The notes under the pieces are model-generated. The model was not told the origin of the DNA, searched no databases, and worked only from the letters and a program-made list of their open reading frames with translations. The translations under genes were made by a program, and so were the position numbers. From the NCBI GenBank assembly GCA_023512835.1, contig CM042085.1, forward strand, positions 51,455,569 to 51,519,568: 64,000 nucleotides of DNA, given 5' to 3'. This document shows positions 22,590-34,027 of this stretch, in pieces (position 1 is the first letter of the stretch; every line of letters starts with the position of its first letter). This DNA comes from Taxillus chinensis. Its lineage: Eukaryota; Streptophyta; Magnoliopsida; Santalales; Loranthaceae.

Positions 22590-25500
22590 TTATGAATTTA
22601 AATCTAACATGCCAAGTTTTGTCAGAAGTTCATTGAACCTGGCTTCTTGCAGTGGTTTGGTGAATATGTCGGCAAGCTGGTCATCAGTGGATATGTACTC
22701 CAGAGAAATGTTTTACCTTAGCACATGATCACGTATGAAGTGATGTCTGACCTCAATGTGCTTGGTTTTGGGATGCATGACAGGGTTGTTGGAAATTGCA
22801 ATGGCACTTGTATTGTCACAATACAGAGGCACATCCTTCAGGTTAAACCCATAGTCTGAAAGTTGACTGGCCATCTAAAGCAATTGAGCACAATAGCTTC
22901 CTGCAACAATATATTCAGCTTCAGCTGTGGAAGTCGAAACTGAATTCTGTTTCTTGCTAAACCAGGATACAAGTCTGTTGCCTAAAAGTTGCCATGTTCC
23001 ACTTATGCTCTTTCTGTCAATCCTGCATCCGGCAAAGTCTACATCTGAATATCCTCTCAATTTAAAATCAGACTCTTTTGGATATCATAGTCCCAAATTC
23101 TCAGTTCCCTTCACATACTGCATAATCCTCTTGACATGTGACAAGTGGGATTCCTTGGGATTAGCTTGGTATCTGGCACAGATGCATGTTGCAAACATTA
23201 TGTCAGGTCTGCTTGCTGTCAGGTACAGCAAGGATCCAATCATGCTTCTGTATTTTGAGATATCCACCACCTTGCCTGCTTCATCCATATCCAGTTCGGC
23301 GTTTGTAGGAATGGGAGTTTTCATGTGTGTCACATCAGTCATCTTAAACATCTTCAGAATCTCCTTTGTGTATTTGGTTTGACTGATAAAGATCCCATCC
23401 TCTAACTGGTTGACCTCTAATCCAAGGAAGAATGAAAGTTCTCCTATCATACTCATTTCATATTCACTTTTCATTAGATGGGAGAAGTCTTCACATTGCT
23501 TTTTATCCCTTGATCCGAAAATGATGTCATCCACATAAATTTGGACTATCAAGGGTGATCCTTTTCCTTCCTTGAGAAACAGTGTGGGGTCAATTTTGCC
23601 TTTTCTGAACTTATTTTTGATCAGAAACTCGACAATGTTTCATACCACGCTCTGGGAGCTTGTTTTAGTCCATAAAGAGCCTTTTTCAGTTTGTATACCT
23701 TGTGCTCTTGATTTGGCTCTAGAAATCCGGGTGGTTGTTCAACATAGACTTCTTCTTGGAGGTCTCTATTCAAGAAAGCACTCTTGACATCCATCTGATA
23801 CACTTTAAAGTCCTTGAATGCTGCATATGCTAAGAACATGCGAATGGCCTCCAGTCTAGCAACTGGTGCAAAGGTTTCATCATAGTCGATTCCTTCTTCT
23901 TGTCTGTATCCTTTTGCAACCAGTCTGGCCTTGTTTCTGATGACAACACCATCAGCATCAAGTTTGTTTCTGAAGATCCATTTCATGCCAATGACTTGCT
24001 GTGATATGGGCTTGTTGACCAACTCCCATACTTTCTGTCTTTTGAATTGATTTAACTCTTCTTGTATTGCATCAATCCAATGGTGATCCTGAACTGCATC
24101 ATTAACTGATTTTGGCTCCACTTGTGATAGGAAACACATATACAAATTTTCATGGAGTGTGGCAGCTCTTGTTTTAACTCGTGCAGCAGGATCTCCAATT
24201 ATCAGTTCGGAAGGGTGGTCCTTTAACCTTCTTCTTGCCTTTGGGAGGTCTTCTCTTGCTTCGTGATGAATGCCCAATTGCTCAATGTCAGGTTCTTGGG
24301 CTGGTAGAAGTGGCAGAGTCTGAACAGGTTAAATGTTAGAGTCATGGTTTTCTGCTGATTTTTGACTTGGTTTCTCAGCAACCGGTTCAGCTCTGTGTTC
24401 ATCAGGTTCAGGTGCATCTTTCAATGTTTCTGTTGTAGTGGGATTATCTGTGTCTTGGTCTTCTATAATGACAATGTCCTGCACTTCATTTACATTTGGG
24501 TCTCCTTTCTGCATTCCATGGTTAGTCTCATCAAAAGAAACATGAATAGACTCTTCAACACCTTTGGTCCTTCTATCAAATACACGATAACCCTTGCTAG
24601 TCATGGAATATCCAATAAGATATCCATCATCTGATTTGGCATCAAACTTGTTCAAGTAATCCTTGCCATTGTTCAGAATGTAGCAAGTACACCCGAAGAT
24701 CCCTAGGTGACCAATGTTTGGTCTCCTTCCCTTCCATAACTCATAGGGTGTTTTCATGGCTCTTTTGTTAATTAGAGTTCTGTTTTGTACATAACAAGCA
24801 GTGGCAATGACTTGACCCATAGGGATTTTGGGAACTGAGCTCCTGTCAACATGGTTCTAGCTGCTTCAACTAATGTACGATTCTTTCTTTCAGCCACTCC
24901 ATTTTGATGTGGAGTTCTTGGTGCTGAGAAATTATGCTGGATACCATGTTCAGTACAAAACTCTAACATATCAGAAAATTCAAATTCCTTGTCATGATCG
25001 CTATGAATGTACTTAATAGAGAGACTTTTAACATTTGTGACCCAATTGAAGAGTTCAACAACATTCTCAAATGTTTCAGTTTTGTTTTTGAGAAACATGA
25101 CCCATGTGTATCTGGTATAGTCATCTACTACTACAAGAAAGTATCGTGCACCAGATAAGGAAGACACATTTATTGGTCCACATAGGTCCATGTGCAGAAG
25201 TTCGAGTGGTTGTGTGATTGAGGTTTTATCTATACTCTTAAAAGAATGTTTAACCTGCTTACCCAGCTGACAATCCCTACAAGGGTGTTCTTTCTCATAA
25301 ACAGGCTTGGGTAAGCCCTCAACCAAATCAAGAGATGCCAGTTTAGACATAGTCTTAAAGTTTAAATGGCCAAATCTCTTGTGCCACAACCAACTAATGT
25401 CAGGTGAAGCTTTGGACAGAAAACAAATTGGTTCAGTAGATTGAGCATTGCCAAAGACAAACTTGTAGACATTGCCTTGTCTATGTCCATTTAGTTTCAC

Positions 25501-25853
25501 CTCTTTGGAGACAGGGTCCATTACTGTGCAGGTGTGTTTGGTGAACAAAACTTCATAACCTTGTCACACAATTGACTTATGCTCAACAGGTTATGTTTAA
25601 GACCTTGAACAACAGATACATTCTGAATGGACACAAAACCATTAGAGAGAGTACCCTTACCAACAATCTTACCCTTTTTATTGTCCCCGAATGTGACAGA
25701 TGAAGCTGCAACCTCCCTTACCTCACTCAATAGAGCGGCATCATCTATCATGTGCATAGAACAGGCACTATCAAGATACCAGTGAATGGAATTGATCTTT
25801 TGTGTCCGGTGGCTGCTTTCAGCTTCAGGTACCTGTTCCTGCACAATGAGCAA
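22590..25853 (-). pseudogene. Element C pol: protease, integrase, RT, RNase H
   Basis: Domains from right to left: protease LDSACSMHMIDD (active site D-S-A at 25764-25772); pre-integrase HHCC (WLWHKRFGHLNF...CRDCQLGKQ) near 25290-25400; integrase core with D (HMDLCGPI), D (HSDHDKEF) and E (NGVAERKNRTLVEAA) at 24850-25230; RT in 23085-24277 with [19 protein letters not shown] and an intact catalytic box YVDD (23526-23537); RNase H at 22590-23060, ending at TAA 22590-22592. Breaks include TAG at 22875-22877 (Trp in B), and frameshifts near 23555-23640, 24800 and 25560. It is better preserved than B's pol and shares the unusual D-S-A protease site. Confidence 0.9.
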
Positions 25854-28800
25854 CTAAGTCTTGGGGGCCCAATTAAGATTGGGCTTTGGGTAAGTGAAAG
25901 CTGCTGTTGACAGTTTAGGTTTCCAATAAGAATGGACCGATTTAACTTTCCATGCTAATCTTGGTGATCCTTCATTAGATTTATTAGCAGGGTTAATCTT
26001 TAGAGCTTCATCACGTTTTCCTTCCTTATTGTTATCTTTAGCAGCTTTAGTAGGCACAGGTTTGTCAGTTTTCTTCACAGGCTTGGTCTTTAAGTCTTTT
26101 AAATGAGTAGCCTGTGTGTGCTTGGTATGTTTCTTCCTATCAGAGTTGCTGTTGCACTGCAGATTTTTAGTGAAATTAAGCTGTTTAAGATTTACCCTGA
26201 TTTCTGTGGCAATCTCCTTCCTAAGATACTCAGGGTAGAATCTGCACTGATAGGAGAGATGTCCAACTTCACAGCAGATGGGGCATGTGACAGGTTTAGG
26301 TTGAACACTCTGTCTCAAGGGTTTTGCTGGAGTGTTAAGAGGTATCCTAGGTTTTCTCACATATCCTAGACCGTTCTTGACTCTGCCATCAGAGACAAAC
26401 TTAGGCTGGAAGGCAGCAGCCTTACTGGATGAACCAGTCTCAAACGTAGTAGTGTGTCTACTTGGTTTTTTCTCTGAGATAACTACACCCTTACCTTTGC
26501 ATTGGGATGTAGAGGACAGGTTGACTGAGGGTTCAGCTTTCAGTTCCTTCTTATCAACTACTGCATCACTGTCCTGAGATGCAATAGTACCCAGATCTTT
26601 GAGTTCGGGTGTTACTAGTTTGGGTGAACTAGCAACAGCCATTGATACCTCCTTTCTACAATCAACGAGCACACTGCCAGCAGGAACAAAGCCAGCAAGA
26701 CACTTGGTCTATACAGGGTAAGTCTGGGCCTTGGCTATTTGGTCTTCAGAGAAACCTAGACCTAAGGCTAGACCTTTAACATCTGGAGTAGTCCTAAAGT
26801 GGGCTGCAATCTCAGTAGAGTCTTGCCACTTTTGACTGATTTGTCTTTCCTTTTCCAGTTCTGCTTTGGTTTCAGCTAGTTCCTTTTCAAGCCTATCGAT
26901 GTCTTTATTAGCCATTTTTAGTTGACCAGCTTTGTCCAAAAGATCATCGTGTGTGCTTCTCATCTCACTCACTTCAGCTCTTAATCTTCTCTCTGTTCTT
27001 TCATAATCATCTATAGAGTCTCTATATTCACATGAAAGCCGTTCCAGTTTAGAATAATATCTTTCTTTGTTAGCTTTCATAGGAAGAAATTGTTCCTCCA
27101 TTTCTTTAAGAGCTCTATAGGTATCTTCATATTAAATGTAGAGCTATTCATAAGTTCTTACCTTGAGGGGAGGTGAATGGTTAGCCATGAAGCAGATGAG
27201 ACCTTTTTCCTTCTCCTCCTCATCTAATGATTCTTCTTCCTCCTCGTTTCACTGTTAAACTTGTTAGTGACAAGAGCTTTCTTCCTCTTGTCATCCTTTC
27301 TGCTTGAGGAGCCTTTGGTCTTCTTCTTCTGCTCAGCTGCCTCCTTTTTCTCCCTCTTCAGCTTATAACAGTCAACAGCGAAGTGGCCAGCCTTGTTGCA
27401 GTGATAGCATTGCAACTTGTCCTTATCTTCTCCCTTAGAGAAAGATGAGGAAGACTGCCTTGCTTTCCTTCTGTAGTTCCCCCTTCTCTTCAGCAGTTTC
27501 TTGATCAGAAATGCCACTTCTTCATCTGAGGCACTCTCTGAGCCAAGTTCATCTGCTTCATCTTCTTCCTCTTCAGAAGATGGTTCCCGTGGTTCAGCAG
27601 CAGCCTTAAAGGCAACAAACTTCTCCTTTTTCTTGGAAGGGTTCTCAAACGCCTCAAACTCTTCTTTTTGCATTTCAAATGTCTTGAGGTCCCCATATAA
27701 CGCTTCCAAGGCACAAGTCTTCCATTCCTTCAACTGACGGATGGTTGATGTCTTTATCAGCAGTCTCAAGGGTAGAGATCTCAGATATTTGTCATTTTTG
27801 TCCTTCTGAGAGATCTCAATATTGTAAGTCTTCATCCGTTGAATCAGACTTGTGAACCGTTTATAGATACTATCCAATGACTCCTTCAGTTCACATCTGA
27901 AGGCTTCATACTCTTGTTTGAGCATGGAGATCTTGTTGTCCTATATTTGCTCATCTCCTTCATAGATGAGACAGAGCTTGTCCCAAACCTCTTTAGCAGT
28001 CTCAAGATCCTGCACATCCGTGAACATGTCATCATCGAGTGTAGAGAAAAGTATAGCTTTTGCCTTGAAGCCGAGCTTTACTTTCCTCTGCTCCACCTGA
28101 GACCAACTATCTAGGTCTTTCATCATTAGCCGACCTCTCTGCATACTCTTTGGGGTGAAAGGTCCGTTCTTTATTGTTTCCCAGCGATAGGTGTTGAGCA
28201 TGTCTAGGTGTGCTCTCATTCTCGCTTTCCATTTGGAAAAACGCGCAGGTGTGCATATAGGTACTTGGGAGGATGAGCCAGGCAAAACATCATAGAAGTC
28301 TTCTTGTTCTTTCTTATTACTTTTGGTACTCGGTTCTTCCGGCTCCTGGTCTCCAGTCGCTCCTTCCTCTGGAACACAACTGGCTTCAAGTTCCTCAACA
28401 GGAACTAGTGTTGGATCAAACCCAGAATTTGGATAATGCTGATAAAGCCTTATGTAATTTGATCTGAGATCTTTTGTGTTTATTTGATCATTGCAGAAGA
28501 TATGTTACTAATCCGGAGATGCACTCGTGAGAGCAAAGCTAAGGACAGGATACATAATCCTGATCCGGACAAGACTGAGTGTCGTCAAACACTTGGTAAA
28601 TAACCAAGTCACAAATACATACGGAATAAGGAACATTTATACGGACTAAGAACTTAAAGGATAAGTGCGGAGTAAGAGTCTTGATCAACGAGGTCGCACG
28701 AAGCAAAAGGATTGAAATGGAGTTAAATAGTTAAGTCTTCCCCTCAGGCGAACTAAAGTGAAGAAGACATGGAGTAAGGCGTCCGAGTCTTTCATACATG

Positions 28801-29855
28801 TTGAGTAAGGAAGTATTGATGCGGAATAAGGATCCGAGTCTTTATTCACGCGGAGTAAGAAAACCAGATGCGGAGTAAGGAATCCGGATATCTTACTCGC
28901 TCGGAGTAAGGAAATTACATACGGAGTAAGGAACTTACATGCGGAGTAAGAAAGCGCTGACACGGAATAAGTCATCAGACTTTTCAAGACTCGCCCGGTG
29001 TAAGGAACTTACATACAGAGTAAGGAACTTACATACGGAGTAAGGAACTTACATGCGAAGTAAGAAAGCGCTGACACGGACTAAGGATTACAGTACTAAA
29101 TAGATACGGAGTAAGCAACCACTGACACGGAGTAAGGTTCCGAGCTTCATCAGCTACGAAGTAAGGAAAATTACACCGAACCAAGAAGATACTGCTTCAA
29201 CTCAACCGCATTTAAAGTTATCAACTCATGGCGTCCCGATGTAAGACGAATTTATTGAGAACCTGAAGAATCTTACACGTGGATCATCCGGATATGTGGA
29301 CACAACCTTAATTGTATTTGGGAACTCACAAACGCACTTATACTCTTCGAACCCAAGATCTTGAGCTCCACAAACCGCAGCAGTCAAGGCAGAGAGATTA
29401 CCGAGGGATAGTTAGTGCTGAACGCATTCCGGAACTACAAGTTCCAAGGTTGTCTCTTAAGAATGTTTTGTATAAATATTCATACTTGTACATTAAAAAA
29501 CTGTGAGCGTATGTGCATTAGTTAAGAAAAGACTAATTCTGTGTATGCACAAGCGTTTTCATCTTTGGAGATAGAAGTTGGCTAGTGTGTGAGTTCATTT
29601 GTAAACAGAGTGTAAGAGAGTCTTGGTTCTATTTTGTTGTATTTATCTTATGATAATAAAACAAAATACTTCCACTATCTGGTTATCTTCCGCAGTGATT
29701 CTATCACTTAACTAGATAAGTGTTTGTGTCTTAAGAGAAAGAAAAGAGTTTTGATAAGAGCCTATTCACCCCCCCCCCCCTTTAGGCTCCAAGGGACCAT
29801 CAATTGGAGCTTGCTCGGGAGCTGGAGCTGCACTGCTGGAATCCATGTCGGCCAT
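25854..29855 (-). pseudogene. Element C gag, interrupted by solo LTR S3
   Basis: The start is the ATG at 29853-29855. After about 15 codons the frame is split by S3 (28409-29802) and resumes at about 28403. Copia Gag text follows (WKARMRAHLDML, VWDKLCLIYEGDEQI), then an acidic region, an intact knuckle CYHCNKAGHFAVDC (about 27365-27410), a coiled coil (26709-27101) and a second knuckle CPICCEVGHLSYQC (about 26240-26285). The frame ends at TAG 25854-25856 after WAPKT and reads on into pol. Breaks near 27102-27224 and 26673-26709 indicate decay. Confidence 0.87.
28409..29802 (+). mobile_element. S3: solo family 1 copia LTR (1394 bp) in C's gag
   Basis: It begins TGTTGGATCAAACCC and ends GGGACCATCA, matching A's 5' LTR in the opposite orientation. 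Flanks ACTAG (28404-28408) and ATTGG (29803-29807) derive from one ACTGG site, which is still intact at the equivalent position of B (about 11014-11022); each carries one transition. It contains the CGGAGTAAGGAA array (28640-29165), TATA (29471-29478) and a C homopolymer (29769-29780). Confidence 0.9.
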
Positions 29856-29882
29856 TAGGGATCTCTACGGAGTTGTAAAACT

Positions 29883-29894
29883 GCTCTGATACCA
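29883..29894 (-). other. Primer binding site of element C
   Basis: The minus strand reads TGGTATCAGAGC, the initiator Met-tRNA type, two nucleotides inside the LTR edge at 29897. Confidence 0.92.
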
Positions 29895-29896
29895 AT

Positions 29897-32448
29897 TGTA
29901 GGTCCCAAAGTAAGTCTAGAGGGGGGGGGTGAATAGACTTTCCTCTACAAATGACTATGATGGAAGTATTTATGGAGAAGACAACAGTAGTATTGAGGAT
30001 AGCATGAGTGATGATGAACTATCAGACAAAACTGAGATAAGAGTAATGCTCTTTTCTCTACAGATCTCAGTTGTGAAAGAGATGGTTTATGATAGATCGA
30101 AGTGTGAAAAACGGACAACACAGAGATCAAGACTTAATGGAAGTGCTAAATCTTTGATGAATAACAAGGTTCGTGAATAATCGAATAGATTACTCTTGTT
30201 CGTGATTCAACATGGCGCACAGCACTTGTCTACATTCTCTCAGAGTCTCTCTCTCTCGTGTTGGAACTCTCTTCTTAGTTCTGTAAGAGATTATTTTACT
30301 CTTAGTCCGTCAGAACCATTATCTTGTGTTTTGTGTGTTTCCTTCTTTTGAGAGAGAGAGAGAGAGGTTAGACTCTTAATTTTTTTGTCGTTAAGTGCGT
30401 GAGAGATATATTTTTAAGATTAAAGTGCTCGTGCGTCATGATGCCCATCCCGACAGACTGACTTCCCACCACTGAAAATGCAGAATGTCAAGGGATGGGT
30501 TGATCTGCTTTGATTTGCAGATCAGATGCCCATACTGCGTATTCGGCATGCAGTTGATCTTGGCCGTTCATCCGAGGATGGTAGTTGGCAGCAATTAATG
30601 CGTCATTAATGCGCTCAACTGCTGGGGACGGCGCAGACTTGCTGTACAAACCCTATCTGACAATATCGCTAAGTGACTGTATTTAGGGTTGTAAGTCTGC
30701 CTCGGAGGTAGATGCCTCGTAGGTTCGGTGACTCGAAGATTTCAGTTAGAACCTGTTGAATAATCGGATAGATTGCTCTTGTTCTTGATTCAACACGGCG
30801 CACAGCACTTCTTCGTTTTCTCTCAGAGTCTCTCTCTCTGTCGTTATTGGAACTCTCTTGTGTTGGTTCTCGAAAAGATTATTTATTTCAAGTGTGTCAG
30901 AACCATTTTCTTGTGTTCTGTGTGTTTCCTTCTTTTGAGAGAGAGGTTAAACTCTTGATTTTGTCATTAAGTGTGTGAGAGATATATTTTTAAGATTAAA
31001 GTGCTCGTGCGCCATGATGTCCATCCCGACAGACTGATTTCCCGCCACTAAAAATGCGGAATATCAGGGGATGGGTTGATCTGCTTTGATTTACAGATCA
31101 GATGCCCATATTGCGTATTTGGCATGCAGTTGATCTTGGCCGTTCATCCAAGGATGATAGTTGGCATCAATTAATGCGTCATTAATGCGCTCAACTGCTC
31201 AGGACGGCACAGACTTGCTGTACAAACCCTAGCTGACAATATCGCTAAGTGACTGTATTTAGGGTTGTAAGTCTGCCACGGAGGTAGATGCCTTGTAGGT
31301 TCGGTGACTCGAAGATTTCAATTAGAACCTGTTGAAAGTGGCGAAAGTTTGCTTCAGGCTTTACAGCGTTTCTGCGAGTCTACGACTCATATCTTCGAGT
31401 CTCCGAGGCTAGAGCTCAGGTTGGATTAGTCTTTTGTGTCACTCTATTAACTGAAGTCTACGACTCTATGAGTCTTCGACTCTTCGAATGGCGCTTAGAG
31501 TGACTTCTTCATAGTCCGCCCAATCTACCTGTTGTTATCACTACGAGTCTACGACCCTAGCTCTGTGGGTCTACAACCTTCGGGTCTTTCAGTTTACTAT
31601 ATTTGACTAAATGGCTCTAAAAATCTTCGACTCTATGAGTCTTAAACTTCGCTTTTCTTCCTTAGTCTTTCGTAAGGGCTCATAAACTGAGTTTCTGTAT
31701 AGCTACGACCCTTTAGCTACAATTCTCCACCATCAATCTCTGAGTCAGGAAGTGTGGCAATTTCTCCATAGTGATTGTGTCTCTTGAGTCTACGAGTCTA
31801 CGACTCTACGACTCTTGAGTTACAGTTTGATTTGTTTGCCAGTCTTTATTGCATTGACTCTTCGACCTTCAACCTACGAGTCCAGTTTTCTTTACAATGT
31901 TCAGAGGTTTGGACTCTACGACTTCCAATCTACGAGTCTACGAGTCTGGTTTTCTTTACACTGTTCGAAGGCTTCGACTCTGTGACTTTCGATCTACGAG
32001 TCTACGAGTCCTGTTTTCTTAACAGTGTTCGAAGGTTTCGACCCTACGACTCTACGAGTCTTCGAGTCTAGTGGCAATTTAAGTTCTGTTAATTGACTTA
32101 AGTATTTATGAGGACTCTACGAGTCTACGAGTCATTTAATTTTGGTTACTGTTCTTAACACTGCTTTGACTCTACGGGTCTCCGAACTTGTTGACGCTTA
32201 CAGTAACACTCTCTTTTCCGTACTATGACTCTACGACCTTCGACGCTGGATCTATGAGTCGTAATGTTCTGTCACTGTTTCGCCTTGAGTCTCCAGACAC
32301 TACGAGTCTATGAGTTTCTTGCCAATACGTCCTATGACAGTTTCACTTCTATGAATTTTGACTCTTCGACCCTACGACCTTCGGTTCTTCGAGTCTCCAG
32401 ACTTAAACTATAAATTTGGCAGCTTCATTAAATCTTGTGTTTCCAACA
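29897..32448 (-). repeat. Element C 5' LTR (family 2, 2552 bp, with internal duplication)
   Basis: The ends TGTAGGTCCC and TTTCCAACA match the 3' LTR. It lacks about 40 bp near 29940 and has an extra 583-bp tandem copy (30175-30757 and 30758-31340). It is followed by the AAGTG duplication, after which B's LTR resumes. Confidence 0.9.
30175..31340 (-). repeat. 583-bp tandem duplication, two diverged copies
   Basis: Both copies run from GAATAATCG to ACCTGTTGAA. Copy 1 carries the variants of C's 3' LTR (ACTCTTAGTCCG, TTAGTTCTGTAAG). Copy 2 carries those of B's LTR (CTTCGTTTTCTC, GTTCTCGAAAAG, TTCAAGTGTG). Confidence 0.85.
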
Positions 32449-32453
32449 AAGTG

Positions 32454-33303
32454 CTCGTGCGCCATGATGTCCATCCTGACAGACTGATTTCCCGCCACTA
32501 AAAATGTGGAATGTCAGGAGATGGGTTGATCTGCTTTGATTTGCAGATTAGATGCCCATACTGCGTATTTGGCATGCAGTCGATCTTGGACATTCATCCG
32601 TGGATGGTCGTTGGCAGCATTTAATGTGTCATTAATGCGCTCAACTGCTCGGGACGGCGCAGACTTGCTGTACAAACCCTAGCTGACAATATCGCTAAGT
32701 GGCTGTGTTTAGGGTTGTAAGTCTGCCTCGGAGGTAGATGCCTTGTAGGTTCGGTGACTCGAAGATTTCAATTAGAACCTGTAGGAAGTTGTAAAGTTAT
32801 GCTTCAGGCTTTATAGTATTTCTGCGAGTCTACGACTCATATCTTCGAGTCTTCGAGGCTAGAGTTCAGGTTGGTTTAGCCTTTTGTGTCACTCCATTAA
32901 CTGAAGTCTACGACTCTGCGAGTCTACGACTCTACGAGTCTGCGACTCTTCGAATGACGCTTAGAGTGACTTCTTCGTAGTCCGTCTAATCTACCTGTTA
33001 TTATAGCTACGAGTGTTCGACCCTAGCTCTGCGGGTCTACGACCTTCGGGTCTCTCAGTTTACTATATTTGACTAAGTGGTTCTGACAATCTTCAACTCT
33101 ACGAGTCTTAAACTTCGCTTTTCTTCCTTAGTCTTTCACGGAGGCTCATAAACTAAGTTTATTGTATGGCTACAACCCTTCAGCTACAACTCTCAGCCAT
33201 CAATCTCCGAGTCTGGAAGTGTGGCAATTTCTTTGTAGTGACTGTATCACTTGAGTCTACGACTCTACGACCCTTGAGTTATAGTTTCATTTGTTTGCCA
33301 TTC
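32454..33303 (-). repeat. Element B 5' LTR, piece 3
   Basis: It continues B's LTR from CTCGTGCGCC after C's right duplication. It includes part of the CTACGAGTC array and ends at CATTC (33299-33303), the left target site of element E. Confidence 0.88.
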
Positions 33304-33994
33304 TGTCATCACTGGTTTTCGTCCGGGCCCTTTTGGGGTGAGCTCAAACTAAACCAATGGTGAGAAATTTTAGAGTCGCCACCAACTGTTTTTGGGGTAC
33401 AGTTGGATACCCTCTACTTTGAGTAGTCTTAAGTGTGTGGTCTGCGTTATCAGAGATGGGTTCGGGAGTTGGTTACGTGTAAGGAAGGATTAGCACCCCT
33501 ACAGCGCCCTTTCGGTATCTAATTTAGGAGGAGGAGGTTTTTATTTATACTGCTGTGACTGGGTTAAATTTCCTAAAAAAGTCTATGATTTTTATTTAAC
33601 TAAGTTATTTGTCGAAGTTATGGTTAAGATTGATTTATCCTAGGTTTCTAAAGGGAATCCTAAAAGTTTTTTTTTGCGTTTTTGTTTGAAGTGGGGAATG
33701 GGATCCTATGGGTTTTGTTTTTGGTTTTTTCTTTTGGAAATTTAAGTCCTAAAAAAATGATTTTTGTTTCTTTTTCTTTGGTTTTTTTCTTTTTAGAAAA
33801 CATACATTTTTTGTTTTTTTTTTTTTTTTTTTTTGTAAAAAACGTTTTGTTTTAGTTTTGCTTCATTTTTTTTTGTTTTTTTTTTTGTTTTTGTTTTTTT
33901 TTTTTGGGAATTGAAATACTAATTTTGGTTTTTTCTTTTTTTTGGTTTAAAAAACAATGAAACATTTTTTCTTTGGCTTTAAAACATGAAAAAA

Positions 33995-34027
<33 letters not shown>

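Larger units (their letters stand above)
13580..32448 (-). mobile_element. Element C: complete family 2 Sirevirus-like copia (18.9 kb with two nested solo LTRs)
   Basis: The duplication AAGTG at 13575-13579 and 32449-32453 brackets TG...CA ends. Sense order from the right: 5' LTR (29897-32448), PBS (29883-29894), gag, pol, a 1.9-kb non-coding region, an env-position ORF (16020-20726), a PPT cluster, and the 3' LTR (13580-15607). Without S2 and S3 it is about 15.8 kb. An extra long ORF after pol, several PPT-like tracts and a Met PBS are recognised Sirevirus traits. Confidence 0.9.
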
